A stretch of 34,889 nt of DNA. Source: an uncultured Eubacterium sp. (GTDB lineage Bacteria; Bacillota; Clostridia; Peptostreptococcales; Anaerovoracaceae). How positions within the stretch are numbered: position 1 is the stretch's first letter; the number at the start of each line of letters is the position of its first letter. Where the stretch lies: contig CAMNSS010000025.1 of NCBI GenBank assembly GCA_946555345.1, forward strand, positions 1-34,889, written 5' to 3'. The translations under genes and the position numbers were made by a program. The notes under the pieces were generated by a model that was not told the DNA's origin, made no database searches, and was given only the letters and a program-made list of their open reading frames with translations. Below are positions 26,371 to 34,039 of this stretch, in pieces.

Positions 26371-27849
26371 TTGGAAAACTTAAATATCTATGAAAGCATT
26401 GGCAAGCGAACAGGCGGCGATATTTACATAGGGATCGTGGGCCCCGTACGAGCAGGAAAGTCTACATTTATAAAAAGATTTATGGATCTGATGGTAATCC
26501 CCAATGTAAAGAATACATATGAAAGACAGCGGATTTTGGATGAAATGCCGCAGAGCGGCACGGGGCGGACGATCACGACTACCGAACCCAAATTCATCCC
26601 CGCCGAGGCGGCGAAGCTGGAGCTGGCGCAAAATTTGAATCTGCGGGTGCGGCTTGTGGACTGCGTGGGCTATCTCGTTCCCGGTGCGATCGGGCATACG
26701 GAGGATGGAAAAGCGCGCATGGTGGCTACGCCATGGGATGAGGAAAAGATCCCGTTTGAAGAGGCGGCTGAAATCGGCACGGAAAAAGTAATCCGCGATC
26801 ATGCGACCATCGGGATCGTCGTTACGTCTGATGGTTCGATCGGCACGATGGAGCGGGAGGATTACCGGGACGCAGAGGAACGGGTGATTCAGCAGCTAAC
26901 GGAGCTTCATAAGCCGTTTGTGGTGCTGGTCAATTCGGTAGATCCGCAGGGTATGCAGGCGAAGGAGGCGGCAGAGGATCTCTTCGGGCGGTTTGGCGTG
27001 CCTGTCATCAGGATGGATTGCGCCAGGGCGCCGGAAAGAGAGATGAACGATGTGATGACACAGCTTTTGGGCAGGTTTCCTGTCAGAGAAGTGGTTTTCC
27101 AGACGCCGGGATATATGGAAGGATTGGAAAAGGATCATTGGCTCAAGGCAGAGCTGATCGAAAGCATCCGTTACTGGGCGCAGAGCTTTGACAGCATCGA
27201 AGATATCAAGGCCGCAGTACCGTCTTTGGCAGACGGTGAGACCGTGACAGGCGTTGCGATTAAGAATATGGATCTGGGGACAGGCGAGGTAGACTTGCAG
27301 CTCGATATGGCGGAGGATTTGTATTACCGGATTATTACGGAGCTGATGGAAGAGCCTGTGAGCAACGATTATGAGTTTTTTAACTTGCTGCGGGAATTTT
27401 CGACTGCCAGGAAAGCGTACGACAAGCTGCGCGGCGCGATTGCGCAGGTGGAGGAAAGAGGCTATGGCATCGTAGAGCCGAAGCTCAGCGAAATGGTTTT
27501 GGATGAGCCGGAGGTGTTTAAGCAGGGCAGCAAATACGGTGTGAAAATCACTGCTAAAGCGCCGACGCTCCACATCATTAAGACCGATATCACGACGGAG
27601 ATTTCCCCTGTGGTGGGCAGTGAAAAGCAGTCGGAGGACCTGGTCGCCAGCCTAAAGGACGATATGGAAAACTCCCCGAACGGCATATGGGATACGAATA
27701 TCTTCGGCAAGTCGCTTTATGAGATGGTGGCGGAGCAGATGGAAAACAAGATCGCAGGCGTGCCGGAGAATATCAGGGTAAAGATGCAGAAATCCTTGCA
27801 AAAGATCAGCGACGAAGGGAAGGAATACTTTATTTGCATCGTGATTTAG
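26371..27849 (+). CDS. spoIVA: stage IV sporulation protein A (spore coat morphogenetic ATPase)
   Basis: SpoIVA polymerises with ATP on the forespore surface to form the base of the spore coat and anchor cortex formation. From TTG 26371 the protein is 492 residues, the same as the length I recall for the Bacillus subtilis protein. The N terminus has ERTGGDIY-like KRTGGDIYIGIVGP and a Walker A (GPVRAGKSTFIKRF); TTTEPKFIP, DCVGYLVPGAIG and GTEKVIRDHATIGIVVT follow; it ends in the hydrophobic EYFICIVI. The TTG lies eight nt after GGGGAGG. Longer in-frame starts exist from 26335 but lack a binding site. Mother-cell sigma-E control is expected from the family; I could not identify a convincing sigma-E promoter. 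Confidence 0.95.
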   Translation: MENLNIYESIGKRTGGDIYIGIVGPVRAGKSTFIKRFMDLMVIPNVKNTYERQRILDEMPQSGTGRTITTTEPKFIPAEAAKLELAQNLNLRVRLVDCVGYLVPGAIGHTEDGKARMVATPWDEEKIPFEEAAEIGTEKVIRDHATIGIVVTSDGSIGTMEREDYRDAEERVIQQLTELHKPFVVLVNSVDPQGMQAKEAAEDLFGRFGVPVIRMDCARAPEREMNDVMTQLLGRFPVREVVFQTPGYMEGLEKDHWLKAELIESIRYWAQSFDSIEDIKAAVPSLADGETVTGVAIKNMDLGTGEVDLQLDMAEDLYYRIITELMEEPVSNDYEFFNLLREFSTARKAYDKLRGAIAQVEERGYGIVEPKLSEMVLDEPEVFKQGSKYGVKITAKAPTLHIIKTDITTEISPVVGSEKQSEDLVASLKDDMENSPNGIWDTNIFGKSLYEMVAEQMENKIAGVPENIRVKMQKSLQKISDEGKEYFICIVI

Positions 27850-28366
27850 GCTTGTGTGTGGATGCGTGCCATGTGGGGAATCGCTATGAACGCACTTTGA
27901 ACAGTGGAATGCTGCGAAGCCGGTTTATGCGGTAAGTTGTTGTGAGGCCATAGACATTTTGCGAAATGAGCGGTTGCGCATTGCCGCATTGCGATGAGGC
28001 AGTATGCGGCATAGGTATGATGGGAATTTTTATCTGGGATTGCTGCGGGCGCATTCGTGCGGGTGCATTCATGTGATAAACGAATGCGGGCAGATTTTGC
28101 GCCAAAAGCCGATGCGGGGTTGCTCAATAGCTGCCTTGCCGTAAAATCAGCTTATGCGACGGGTTGATGTGGGCGCATTCTGTAATTTGGCCGGATGTAA
28201 GAGGTCTTTATACGATGAACTGACGCGCGGCTGCGCCATACGGCGCACTATCTCAAATTGTGCCATGCAGCTACGGTTGCGGGATTGCGCTATGCGGCGA
28301 ATATCTGCGATCTGCCGCTTTGCATGATAAAATTGATATGAATTTATTTTTGAATTTGATTTTGTT
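27850..28366 (+). repeat. spoIVA-MFS spacer built of TGCGG-type degenerate units
   Basis: About 517 nt contain no supportable gene on either strand. Variants of TTATGCGGNATAGG recur, for example GTTTATGCGGTAAGTT, ATTTTGCGAAATGAGCG, GCATTGCGATGAGGCA and GTATGCGGCATAGGTA between about 27928 and 28020. CGCATTC follows GGG at two places (near 28050 and 28170). Spacing of many units is about 15-17 nt. No strong terminator for spoIVA was found. Confidence 0.5.
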
Positions 28367-28395
28367 TTGTAACGATCGGCGAATCGGTATATACT
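28367..28395 (+). promoter_or_regulatory. promoter for the MFS gene, apparently leaderless
   Basis: TTGTAA (28367-28372) and TATACT (28390-28395) are 17 nt apart. Transcription would start near 28402, the A of the proposed ATG. The sequence between the -10 and ATG (ATTAGC) holds no Shine-Dalgarno site. Confidence 0.6.
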
Positions 28396-28401
28396 ATTAG
28401 C

Positions 28402-30012
28402 ATGAAACGAAACGCAAAAACAACAGATAGCATGAAGCAAAATACGAAGATGACAACAGACAGTGCGAACCAAGGTGCGAAAATGACGGCAGATAGCGCC
28501 AAGAAAAGCGCAAGGATGGCGGCAGAACAGAAGGTCGTCGTGATTGTCGTGATCATTACGGCTTTTATCACGACTTTTACGGGCAGTGCGTTAAATCTGT
28601 CAATCCCCGATATCGGCGGGGAATTTGGCGTTAGCGCTAATTTTGTGGGATGGCTGGTGACAGGCTATACGCTGGCAGTGGCGGCTTTTTCCGTGCCGAT
28701 TGGCAGGCTGGCTGACATAACTTGCAGGAAAACGGTCCTTGTAACGGGCCTTGTCATATTTGTGGCTTGCTGTATTGCGGCCGTTTTTTCCATATCCATG
28801 ATTATGTTGCTTTCCGTGCGGATCGTGCAGGGAATCGGGGCGGCTATGATTTTTAGCACGAATACAGCGATTCTGATCGGCGCTTTTCCGGGAAATATGC
28901 GGGGGCGCGTGTTAGGGTATTCGCTGGCTTCTACTTATGTGGGATTGTCCGCAGGTCCGGTAGCCGGTGGTTTCCTGAACCATAACCTGGGCTGGAAATC
29001 CATCTTTATTTTAACAGGCGTGCTGGGGGCGGCGGCTTTTTTCATTGCGCTGTTTAAGCTGCCAAAGGAGCGCCAGGATGATCCGGAGCAAATGGGCGGC
29101 CGGGCTGGAAAGGCTGAAGCAAAGCAGGCGGCCGGCGCCGTCAAAGCTGCGGGAACAGTTCAAACGAATCGGCCGGCCGGTGCGCCTTATGCGGGCGGCT
29201 TCCCCAAAATGGGCGCGGCCGCAGGGAAGTCCCTGGATCTGTTGGGAAATGCCCTGTATGTCGTATCGATTGTGCTGCTGATGTATGGTCTATCGGAAAT
29301 CGGCAGGGGATTTTTTGCCGTGGGATTAACGGTGGCGGGCGTTTTCATCGGCGTGCTGTTTATATGGCATGAGTGGAAGGCGGAAGATCCGGCAGTTAAG
29401 GTCACGATGTTTCGGGAAAACATCGGATATGCCTTTTCCAATCTGTCGGCGTTGCTCAACTACGGCGCAACCTTTGCAATCAGTTACCTGATTTCGATTT
29501 ACCTTCAAGTTGTCATGGGGTATTCTTCCCAGACAGCAGGACTGATCATGATATTCCAGCCGCTGATCATGGCAGTCTTGTCTCCCGTCTCGGGGCGGAT
29601 TTCCGACCGGATTTCCCCGTTTAAGCTGTCTTCTGCCGGAATGGCTTTCTGTGCGGCCGGAACGGCTATTTTCATCTTTATCGGCCAGGAAACCAGGCTT
29701 GTGATAATCATTGCGGCGTTAATCATTACTGGATTGGGATTTTCGTTGTTTTCCTCGCCGAATACCAATGCAGTGATGTCCTTTGTGGAAAAGGACGATT
29801 ATGGCGTGGCGTCTTCCATCCTGGCTACGATGCGTTCCATCGGGCATACGCTGAGCATGGTAATCGTTACCATTGTCGTCTCACGGTTTATGGCGGATGT
29901 GCCGCTGGCGGAAGCAGAGCCGGAGGTTTTGGTGCGCGTGATCCGTATTTCATTTATTGTGTTTACCGGTATTTGTGTTCTCGGGGTGTTTATCTCGCTA
30001 AAACGAAAATAA
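28402..30012 (+). CDS. MFS drug/export transporter, DHA2 (EmrB/QacA) type
   Basis: A 536-residue major facilitator of the 14-helix DHA2 type. TM1 starts near residue 45 (VVVIVVIITAFITTF, then NLSIPDIGGEFG). Motif A appears as GRLADITCRKTVL, motif B as RIVQGIGAAMIFSTN and motif C as GLSAGPVAGGFL. Two unusual parts stand out. Residues 4-43 are four degenerate 11-residue repeats (NTKMTTDSANQ, GAKMTADSAKK). Residues ~220-276 form a long Ala/Gly-rich cytoplasmic loop between the helical halves. The substrate is unknown. The ATG at 28402 has no ribosome-binding site and sits at the predicted transcription start; later in-frame ATGs at 28432, 28450, 28483 and 28516 would remove some or all repeats. 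Confidence 0.88.
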   Translation: MKRNAKTTDSMKQNTKMTTDSANQGAKMTADSAKKSARMAAEQKVVVIVVIITAFITTFTGSALNLSIPDIGGEFGVSANFVGWLVTGYTLAVAAFSVPIGRLADITCRKTVLVTGLVIFVACCIAAVFSISMIMLLSVRIVQGIGAAMIFSTNTAILIGAFPGNMRGRVLGYSLASTYVGLSAGPVAGGFLNHNLGWKSIFILTGVLGAAAFFIALFKLPKERQDDPEQMGGRAGKAEAKQAAGAVKAAGTVQTNRPAGAPYAGGFPKMGAAAGKSLDLLGNALYVVSIVLLMYGLSEIGRGFFAVGLTVAGVFIGVLFIWHEWKAEDPAVKVTMFRENIGYAFSNLSALLNYGATFAISYLISIYLQVVMGYSSQTAGLIMIFQPLIMAVLSPVSGRISDRISPFKLSSAGMAFCAAGTAIFIFIGQETRLVIIIAALIITGLGFSLFSSPNTNAVMSFVEKDDYGVASSILATMRSIGHTLSMVIVTIVVSRFMADVPLAEAEPEVLVRVIRISFIVFTGICVLGVFISLKRK

Positions 30013-30188
30013 GGGCGGTTGCTTGGCAGGCCTACGGCAATCAATTTGACAGGGAAACAGGCATCAAAGCGGCGTGGGGCTTTTGCTGGCGGGATGGCAG
30101 GGCGTTTGAAAGAACACTGGCAGATTGCTTGAATGCCCTCTGCCCGAGCGGCTTAGCAGATGTACATTAACCAACAATGTGAGGCCGC

Positions 30189-30217
30189 TTGACAGGCCGT
30201 TCATTCAGTGGTATAGT
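30189..30217 (+). promoter_or_regulatory. strong promoter for the HisD-like gene
   Basis: A perfect TTGACA (30189-30194) and TATAGT (30212-30217) are separated by exactly 17 nt, giving a leader of about 45 nt before the ATG at 30269. This is the best sigma-A-type promoter in the window. Confidence 0.82.
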
Positions 30218-30268
30218 ATTACGTTAGTGTGATAAAGTGGCGTTTTAGGGAAACCAAGGAGTTGCGGA

Positions 30269-31561
30269 ATGATAAAAGCATTGAAAACAGCGAAGGAGCG
30301 CACGGAAGCAGATCGAAGCGCTTTGCGCAGGACGGTAAGCGAAATCATAGATTATGTGATAAAAAACGGCGATACAGCATTGAAGGAATACAATCGTAAA
30401 TTTGATGATTGCCATCGGGATGCGCTGATGGTTTCCAAAGCGGAAATCGAGAAAGCATATAGCCAGGTGCCAGATGCTGAGGTTTCCGATATGAAACGGG
30501 CGGCGGCGCATATCCGGGCTTTTGCACAAGCGCAGAGGGAAACTGTTGGCGGCCTGGAACATTTCTCGCCAGCAGAAGGAATCAACCTGGGCCATAAGGC
30601 AATCGCAGTAGATTCTTGTTGCTGTTATGTGCCGGGCGGCGGGTATCCGCTATATTCTACAGCCCTGATGCTGGGGATTCCGGCTAAAGTTGCGGGCGTC
30701 AGGCGGGTTGCGGCGTGTTCTCCGGTGATGAAGGGAACGGCGGATATTCACCCGAAAACCCTTGTTGCGATGGACATTGCAGGAATCGACGAGATCTATG
30801 CGATAGGCGGTGCGCAGGCGATTGCGGCGTTTTCTTATGGGACGGAGCAGGTCAAGCCGGTGAATTTGATCGTAGGACCTGGAAACAGTTTTGTAACAGA
30901 GGCAAAGCGGCAATGCTATGGAAAGGTTGGGATTGACTTTGTGGCAGGACCGAGCGAAGTGCTGGTGATTGCGGACGGGCAGGCGGATGCGGAGATTATT
31001 GCGGCGGACCTGCTGGCGCAGTCGGAGCATGACCGGGAGGCAAAGGGGCTTCTGGTAACGACTGATGAAAGGCTTGGACGGGAGGTCGAAGCGGCAGTGA
31101 TGCGCCAGCTTCTGACGTTGGATACAGAGGAAATCGCACGCAGCTCGTGGAATGATTTTGGCGAAATCCTGCTGGCGGACACCTTGGAGGAAGCAGTGGC
31201 GTTTGCCAACGAATATGCGCCGGAGCATTTAGAGGTCAATGTGGAAGCCGCAGGACAGGAACTGGTTGTGGAAGCTTTAAGAAATTACGGCTCGCTCTTT
31301 ATCGGCGGGAATACGGCGGAGGTGTTCGGCGATTATGCATCAGGGACAAACCATACCCTGCCGACGTTAGGTGCGGCAAGGTATACGGGCGGCGTCTGGG
31401 TCGGGACGTTCCTTAAAATATGCACGCACCAGAGCATGAGCAGGGAAGCGATGATGGAAATTGCGCCGCTGGTTTCCCGCATGGCAAGGGGCGAAGGCCT
31501 GACGGGACACGCCCGGGCTGCTGAAATCAGGATGGAGAAGGAAGCGCAAGGTGCGCAATGA
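30269..31561 (+). CDS. histidinol dehydrogenase family protein (HisD/HpsN-like)
   Basis: A 430-residue zinc NAD-dependent dehydrogenase of the HisD fold. Conserved parts are YVPGGGYPLYSTALM, IPAKVAGVRRV, IGGAQAIAAFSYGTEQV, VGPGNSFVTEAKR, VAGPSEVLVIAD, LLAQSEHD (metal Gln/His), YAPEHLEV (catalytic Glu-His) and GLTGHARAAEIR. The segment GTNHTLPTLGAARYTGGVW resembles HpsN-like (sulfopropanediol dehydrogenase) members more than true HisD, where I would expect a GPNHVLPT-type sequence without RYTGG. No other histidine gene is nearby; an APC permease follows. The start has AAGGAG seven nt before ATG. It should be read as a dehydrogenase of uncertain substrate. Confidence 0.85.
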   Translation: MIKALKTAKERTEADRSALRRTVSEIIDYVIKNGDTALKEYNRKFDDCHRDALMVSKAEIEKAYSQVPDAEVSDMKRAAAHIRAFAQAQRETVGGLEHFSPAEGINLGHKAIAVDSCCCYVPGGGYPLYSTALMLGIPAKVAGVRRVAACSPVMKGTADIHPKTLVAMDIAGIDEIYAIGGAQAIAAFSYGTEQVKPVNLIVGPGNSFVTEAKRQCYGKVGIDFVAGPSEVLVIADGQADAEIIAADLLAQSEHDREAKGLLVTTDERLGREVEAAVMRQLLTLDTEEIARSSWNDFGEILLADTLEEAVAFANEYAPEHLEVNVEAAGQELVVEALRNYGSLFIGGNTAEVFGDYASGTNHTLPTLGAARYTGGVWVGTFLKICTHQSMSREAMMEIAPLVSRMARGEGLTGHARAAEIRMEKEAQGAQ

Positions 31562-31565
31562 CGCA

Positions 31566-31811
31566 GGAAAACCGGGCATTGACAGAGCGAAAACCGGGAC
31601 AAATGGACTGGGGTGGCAGACCTAAAATGAAAAAAGGCAATAGGGCGCAGGCTTCTGAAAATAAAGAAAACGCAAACGATGAAACCGGGGCAGCCGCATA
31701 GCCTCGAAAGGCGTAACAGAAAAAGCTTTAACCAAAATTAGAACCGAGTGAGAAAAATATAACAATCAAAGTTTGAAAAATGGAGTAAAGGAAAAAGAGA
31801 AAACCGGCGCA
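31566..31811 (+). repeat. recurrent GAAAACCGG words in the HisD-like to permease spacer
   Basis: The 363-nt spacer 31562-31924 has no supported gene and is strongly purine-rich on the + strand. GGAAAACCGGGCA (31566-31578), GCGAAAACCGGGACA (31587-31601), GAAACCGGGGCA (31681-31692) and GAAAACCGGCGCA (31799-31811) are clearly related. An in-frame upstream extension of the permease (from 31823) would translate into a Lys/Arg/Glu-rich tail and is probably not real. Confidence 0.55.
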
Positions 31812-31924
31812 AGCGCACAAAATTGGAAGTCGCAACCGAAAGGAAACGAAGAAACGGTAACAGAAGCAGCCAAAGCGAAACAGAAGATAAAAAGGCAAAA
31901 GCAAAACGAAGAGGAGATACGGAA

Positions 31925-33415
31925 ATGGACAATGAAAATCAACGGCTAAAACGCAGCTTCGGGATGCGGGAAGCTGTTACAATTACTGTAGGGACGGTAA
32001 TCGGCGTCGGGCTTTTCACTACCGGGGCGAATGTCGTGGGCATGATGGGTTCAGCCGTGATTATCGCTACATTTGTGGCAATGCTCGTCAGTGTTTATCC
32101 AGCCTTGCTTTATGCGGAAATGGGTGCGGCTTTGCCTTATGCAGGCGGCACTTACCAATATGCTTCGCTCGGAATCGGCAGGCCTTTTGGAATGCTGGCA
32201 GGGTGGAATTTCATTATTTCCCTGGTAGCGGTAACGAGCGGCGAGGCGCTTGCGTTTAGCTTTTATTTCAAGACATTTATGGGTGCGCTTGGGTGTGAAA
32301 TTCCGGGAGGAGCGACAAGCGATATCATCATTGCGTGCATTGTGGTGACCGCATTCATGTTTTGCAGTGTCAGCGGTGTGGAAATCACGGGCAAGCTCCA
32401 AAATGGATTCATGTTCTTTTTCTGGGGCGTGGCAATCATCTGGTTTCTGATGATGATTCCAAATGTAGGGTTGTCGAATTTCGTGCAGCTGCCGGCGTAT
32501 GTGGATTTTTCGGCTGGCGGTTTTATCGGCATGGTAGCGCTCATCTGGTGGTGTTTTGCCGGATTTGAAACCTGTTGTGCGATGGGGGAGGAAATCAAGT
32601 ACCCGCATATCAATATTCCGAGAGCGTTGTTTTTAGCGCCGTTTATCGTATTTGCCGTAAACGCCATTTTCCAATGGTTCATGGTCGGAATCGTTCCGGC
32701 CGGGCAGCTTGAAGCGATTTCCACGGCAAGCGCGCCTTATGCGGAGGCGATGTCCATTGCCGGAATTTTGGGATTTCCGCTGATCATGCTGGCAGCGGGA
32801 ATCGCCTTTGGCGGGGACTTCTCTACGCTCAATTCGAGCATTTCAGTCCCGCCGCGCTATTTGTTTACCATGGCAAGGGACGGGGCGATGCCGAAGATTT
32901 TCGCAAAGGTGCATCCGAAGTTTAAAACGCCGTATGTTGCGATTCTTACGCTGGGCATTTTGACCGTATTGCTGATTGCGACCAATTCGATGATTTACAT
33001 AGCGTCCCTCAGCCTGTTTGCGGATCTGTTCTATTATATTATCGGAATTATCGCTTGCGCTTGCTTGCGAAAACGCCAGCCTGGCCTGGCGAGGCCTTAT
33101 AAAGCGCCGGGCGTCATGGTTGGCGCTCCGGCCAGCGCGATAATTTATATTATTATGCTGACGCAGTTGGATTCGGAAGCTTTTTGGACGGGCGTGGCCT
33201 GGTGCGTGCTGGGACTGGCGATCTTCTTTCTTTGCCAGGCGGGATATGGCAAACAGGATGATGCGGCTTTGACGGTTCAGGTGATAGATCATGTAGATCC
33301 GCCAGCAGAAGAAAAGCACAAGATGGACAAGGAATTTAAGATTTGGAGAACCGTTGTCGCAGTTGCCGTGATTGTGGCAGCTGTGATTTATATCATCCCG
33401 TTCGTGGCGGCGTAG
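31925..33415 (+). CDS. amino acid permease, APC superfamily
   Basis: A 496-residue integral membrane transporter with about 12 hydrophobic segments. The N-terminal FGMREAVTITVGTVIGVGLF corresponds to the TM1 substrate-binding loop of APC permeases. CFAGFETCCAMGEEIKYPHI fits the TM6 region, and RYLFTMARDGAMPKIF followed by KTPYVAIL is the conserved loop after TM8. The substrate cannot be read from sequence. The ATG at 31925 is eight nt after GGAG; a TTG-start extension from 31823 is possible but unlikely. It lies downstream of the HisD-like gene across a 363-nt spacer, so shared regulation is uncertain. Confidence 0.9.
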   Translation: MDNENQRLKRSFGMREAVTITVGTVIGVGLFTTGANVVGMMGSAVIIATFVAMLVSVYPALLYAEMGAALPYAGGTYQYASLGIGRPFGMLAGWNFIISLVAVTSGEALAFSFYFKTFMGALGCEIPGGATSDIIIACIVVTAFMFCSVSGVEITGKLQNGFMFFFWGVAIIWFLMMIPNVGLSNFVQLPAYVDFSAGGFIGMVALIWWCFAGFETCCAMGEEIKYPHINIPRALFLAPFIVFAVNAIFQWFMVGIVPAGQLEAISTASAPYAEAMSIAGILGFPLIMLAAGIAFGGDFSTLNSSISVPPRYLFTMARDGAMPKIFAKVHPKFKTPYVAILTLGILTVLLIATNSMIYIASLSLFADLFYYIIGIIACACLRKRQPGLARPYKAPGVMVGAPASAIIYIIMLTQLDSEAFWTGVAWCVLGLAIFFLCQAGYGKQDDAALTVQVIDHVDPPAEEKHKMDKEFKIWRTVVAVAVIVAAVIYIIPFVAA

Positions 33416-33614
33416 GTGCCGGGCTTGCAATGTATCAATGCTGTGCCAGGGAGCCATTCAGGTGAATTGCAGAAACGCAGAGCTTGCGCTAAAATAGCCG
33501 TATAGCAGTAAAGGCCGTTAGGGCATGATGGCAGAAGCGCCTGTGCGGCAGTGGGACTTGCCGAAGTCTTGGGCTTGAAATGCAATTCTATTTAAAACAT
33601 ATGTAAAACTGCAG

Positions 33615-33659
33615 AACTCTGTATATAATGAGGATTTTTGCCTCATTATATACAGAGTT
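33615..33659. terminator. 19-bp perfect inverted repeat, likely terminator of the permease
   Basis: AACTCTGTATATAATGAGG (33615-33633) is perfectly complementary to CCTCATTATATACAGAGTT (33641-33659) across a 7-nt ATTTTTG loop. TTTATATTT follows. It lies about 200 nt after the permease stop. The stem is unusually long and A/T-rich for an intrinsic terminator, so a protein-binding operator is an alternative. Confidence 0.65.
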
Positions 33660-33810
33660 TTATATTTGTACTGCTGTGATTTCGCGCCAGATAAGCGAAG
33701 ATCGACTTCTCTTCACCAGCAACCCGAGCAAAACAGCAAATTAGTATAAAATATCAATCAAGGCACAACAAATCGATTCAAATGTTGCCCATTCACTTTG
33801 CGTTAGCTTC

Positions 33811-33862
33811 GGCAAACTCTGCATAATTGATGCGAAAAGAGCGGAAATATGCAGAGTTTGCC
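33811..33862. repeat. 15-bp perfect inverted repeat sharing the arm of the 33615 hairpin
   Basis: GGCAAACTCTGCATA (33811-33825) is perfectly complementary to TATGCAGAGTTTGCC (33848-33862), with a 22-nt loop. The arm shares AACTCTG(C/T)ATA with the inverted repeat at 33615-33659. No T run follows, so it is less likely to be a terminator. Confidence 0.8.
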
Positions 33863-33955
33863 TGTTTCGTCATCACCATCGTCGCTTTCATCGTCGTCAT
33901 TATCCCCGCCCCGGCTCTTTGCAGTAAATCCCTTTCCGTTCAATCCTGCCCCGCA

Positions 33956-34039
33956 CCCTTTGCATACCGTTTCATCCTGCGTGCATAGCCGGGTTGCAAA
34001 TGTGTGTTGCCGAAGAACCGCCCCCTTTGCATACCGTTT
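33956..34039. repeat. 17-bp direct repeat, two copies 67 bp apart
   Basis: CCCTTTGCATACCGTTT occurs exactly at 33956-33972 and 34023-34039. The start-to-start distance is 67 bp. Both are inside the C/T-rich stretch. Confidence 0.85.

Noticed and set aside
31823..31924. 34-residue charged N-terminal extension of the permease
   Set aside because: It would need a TTG start without a clear binding site, and the ATG at 31925 has GGAG at the correct spacing.
33615..33862. Insertion sequence bounded by the two inverted repeats
   Set aside because: There is no transposase frame between or around them, and each is itself a complete hairpin. A tiny non-autonomous element remains possible but unsupported.
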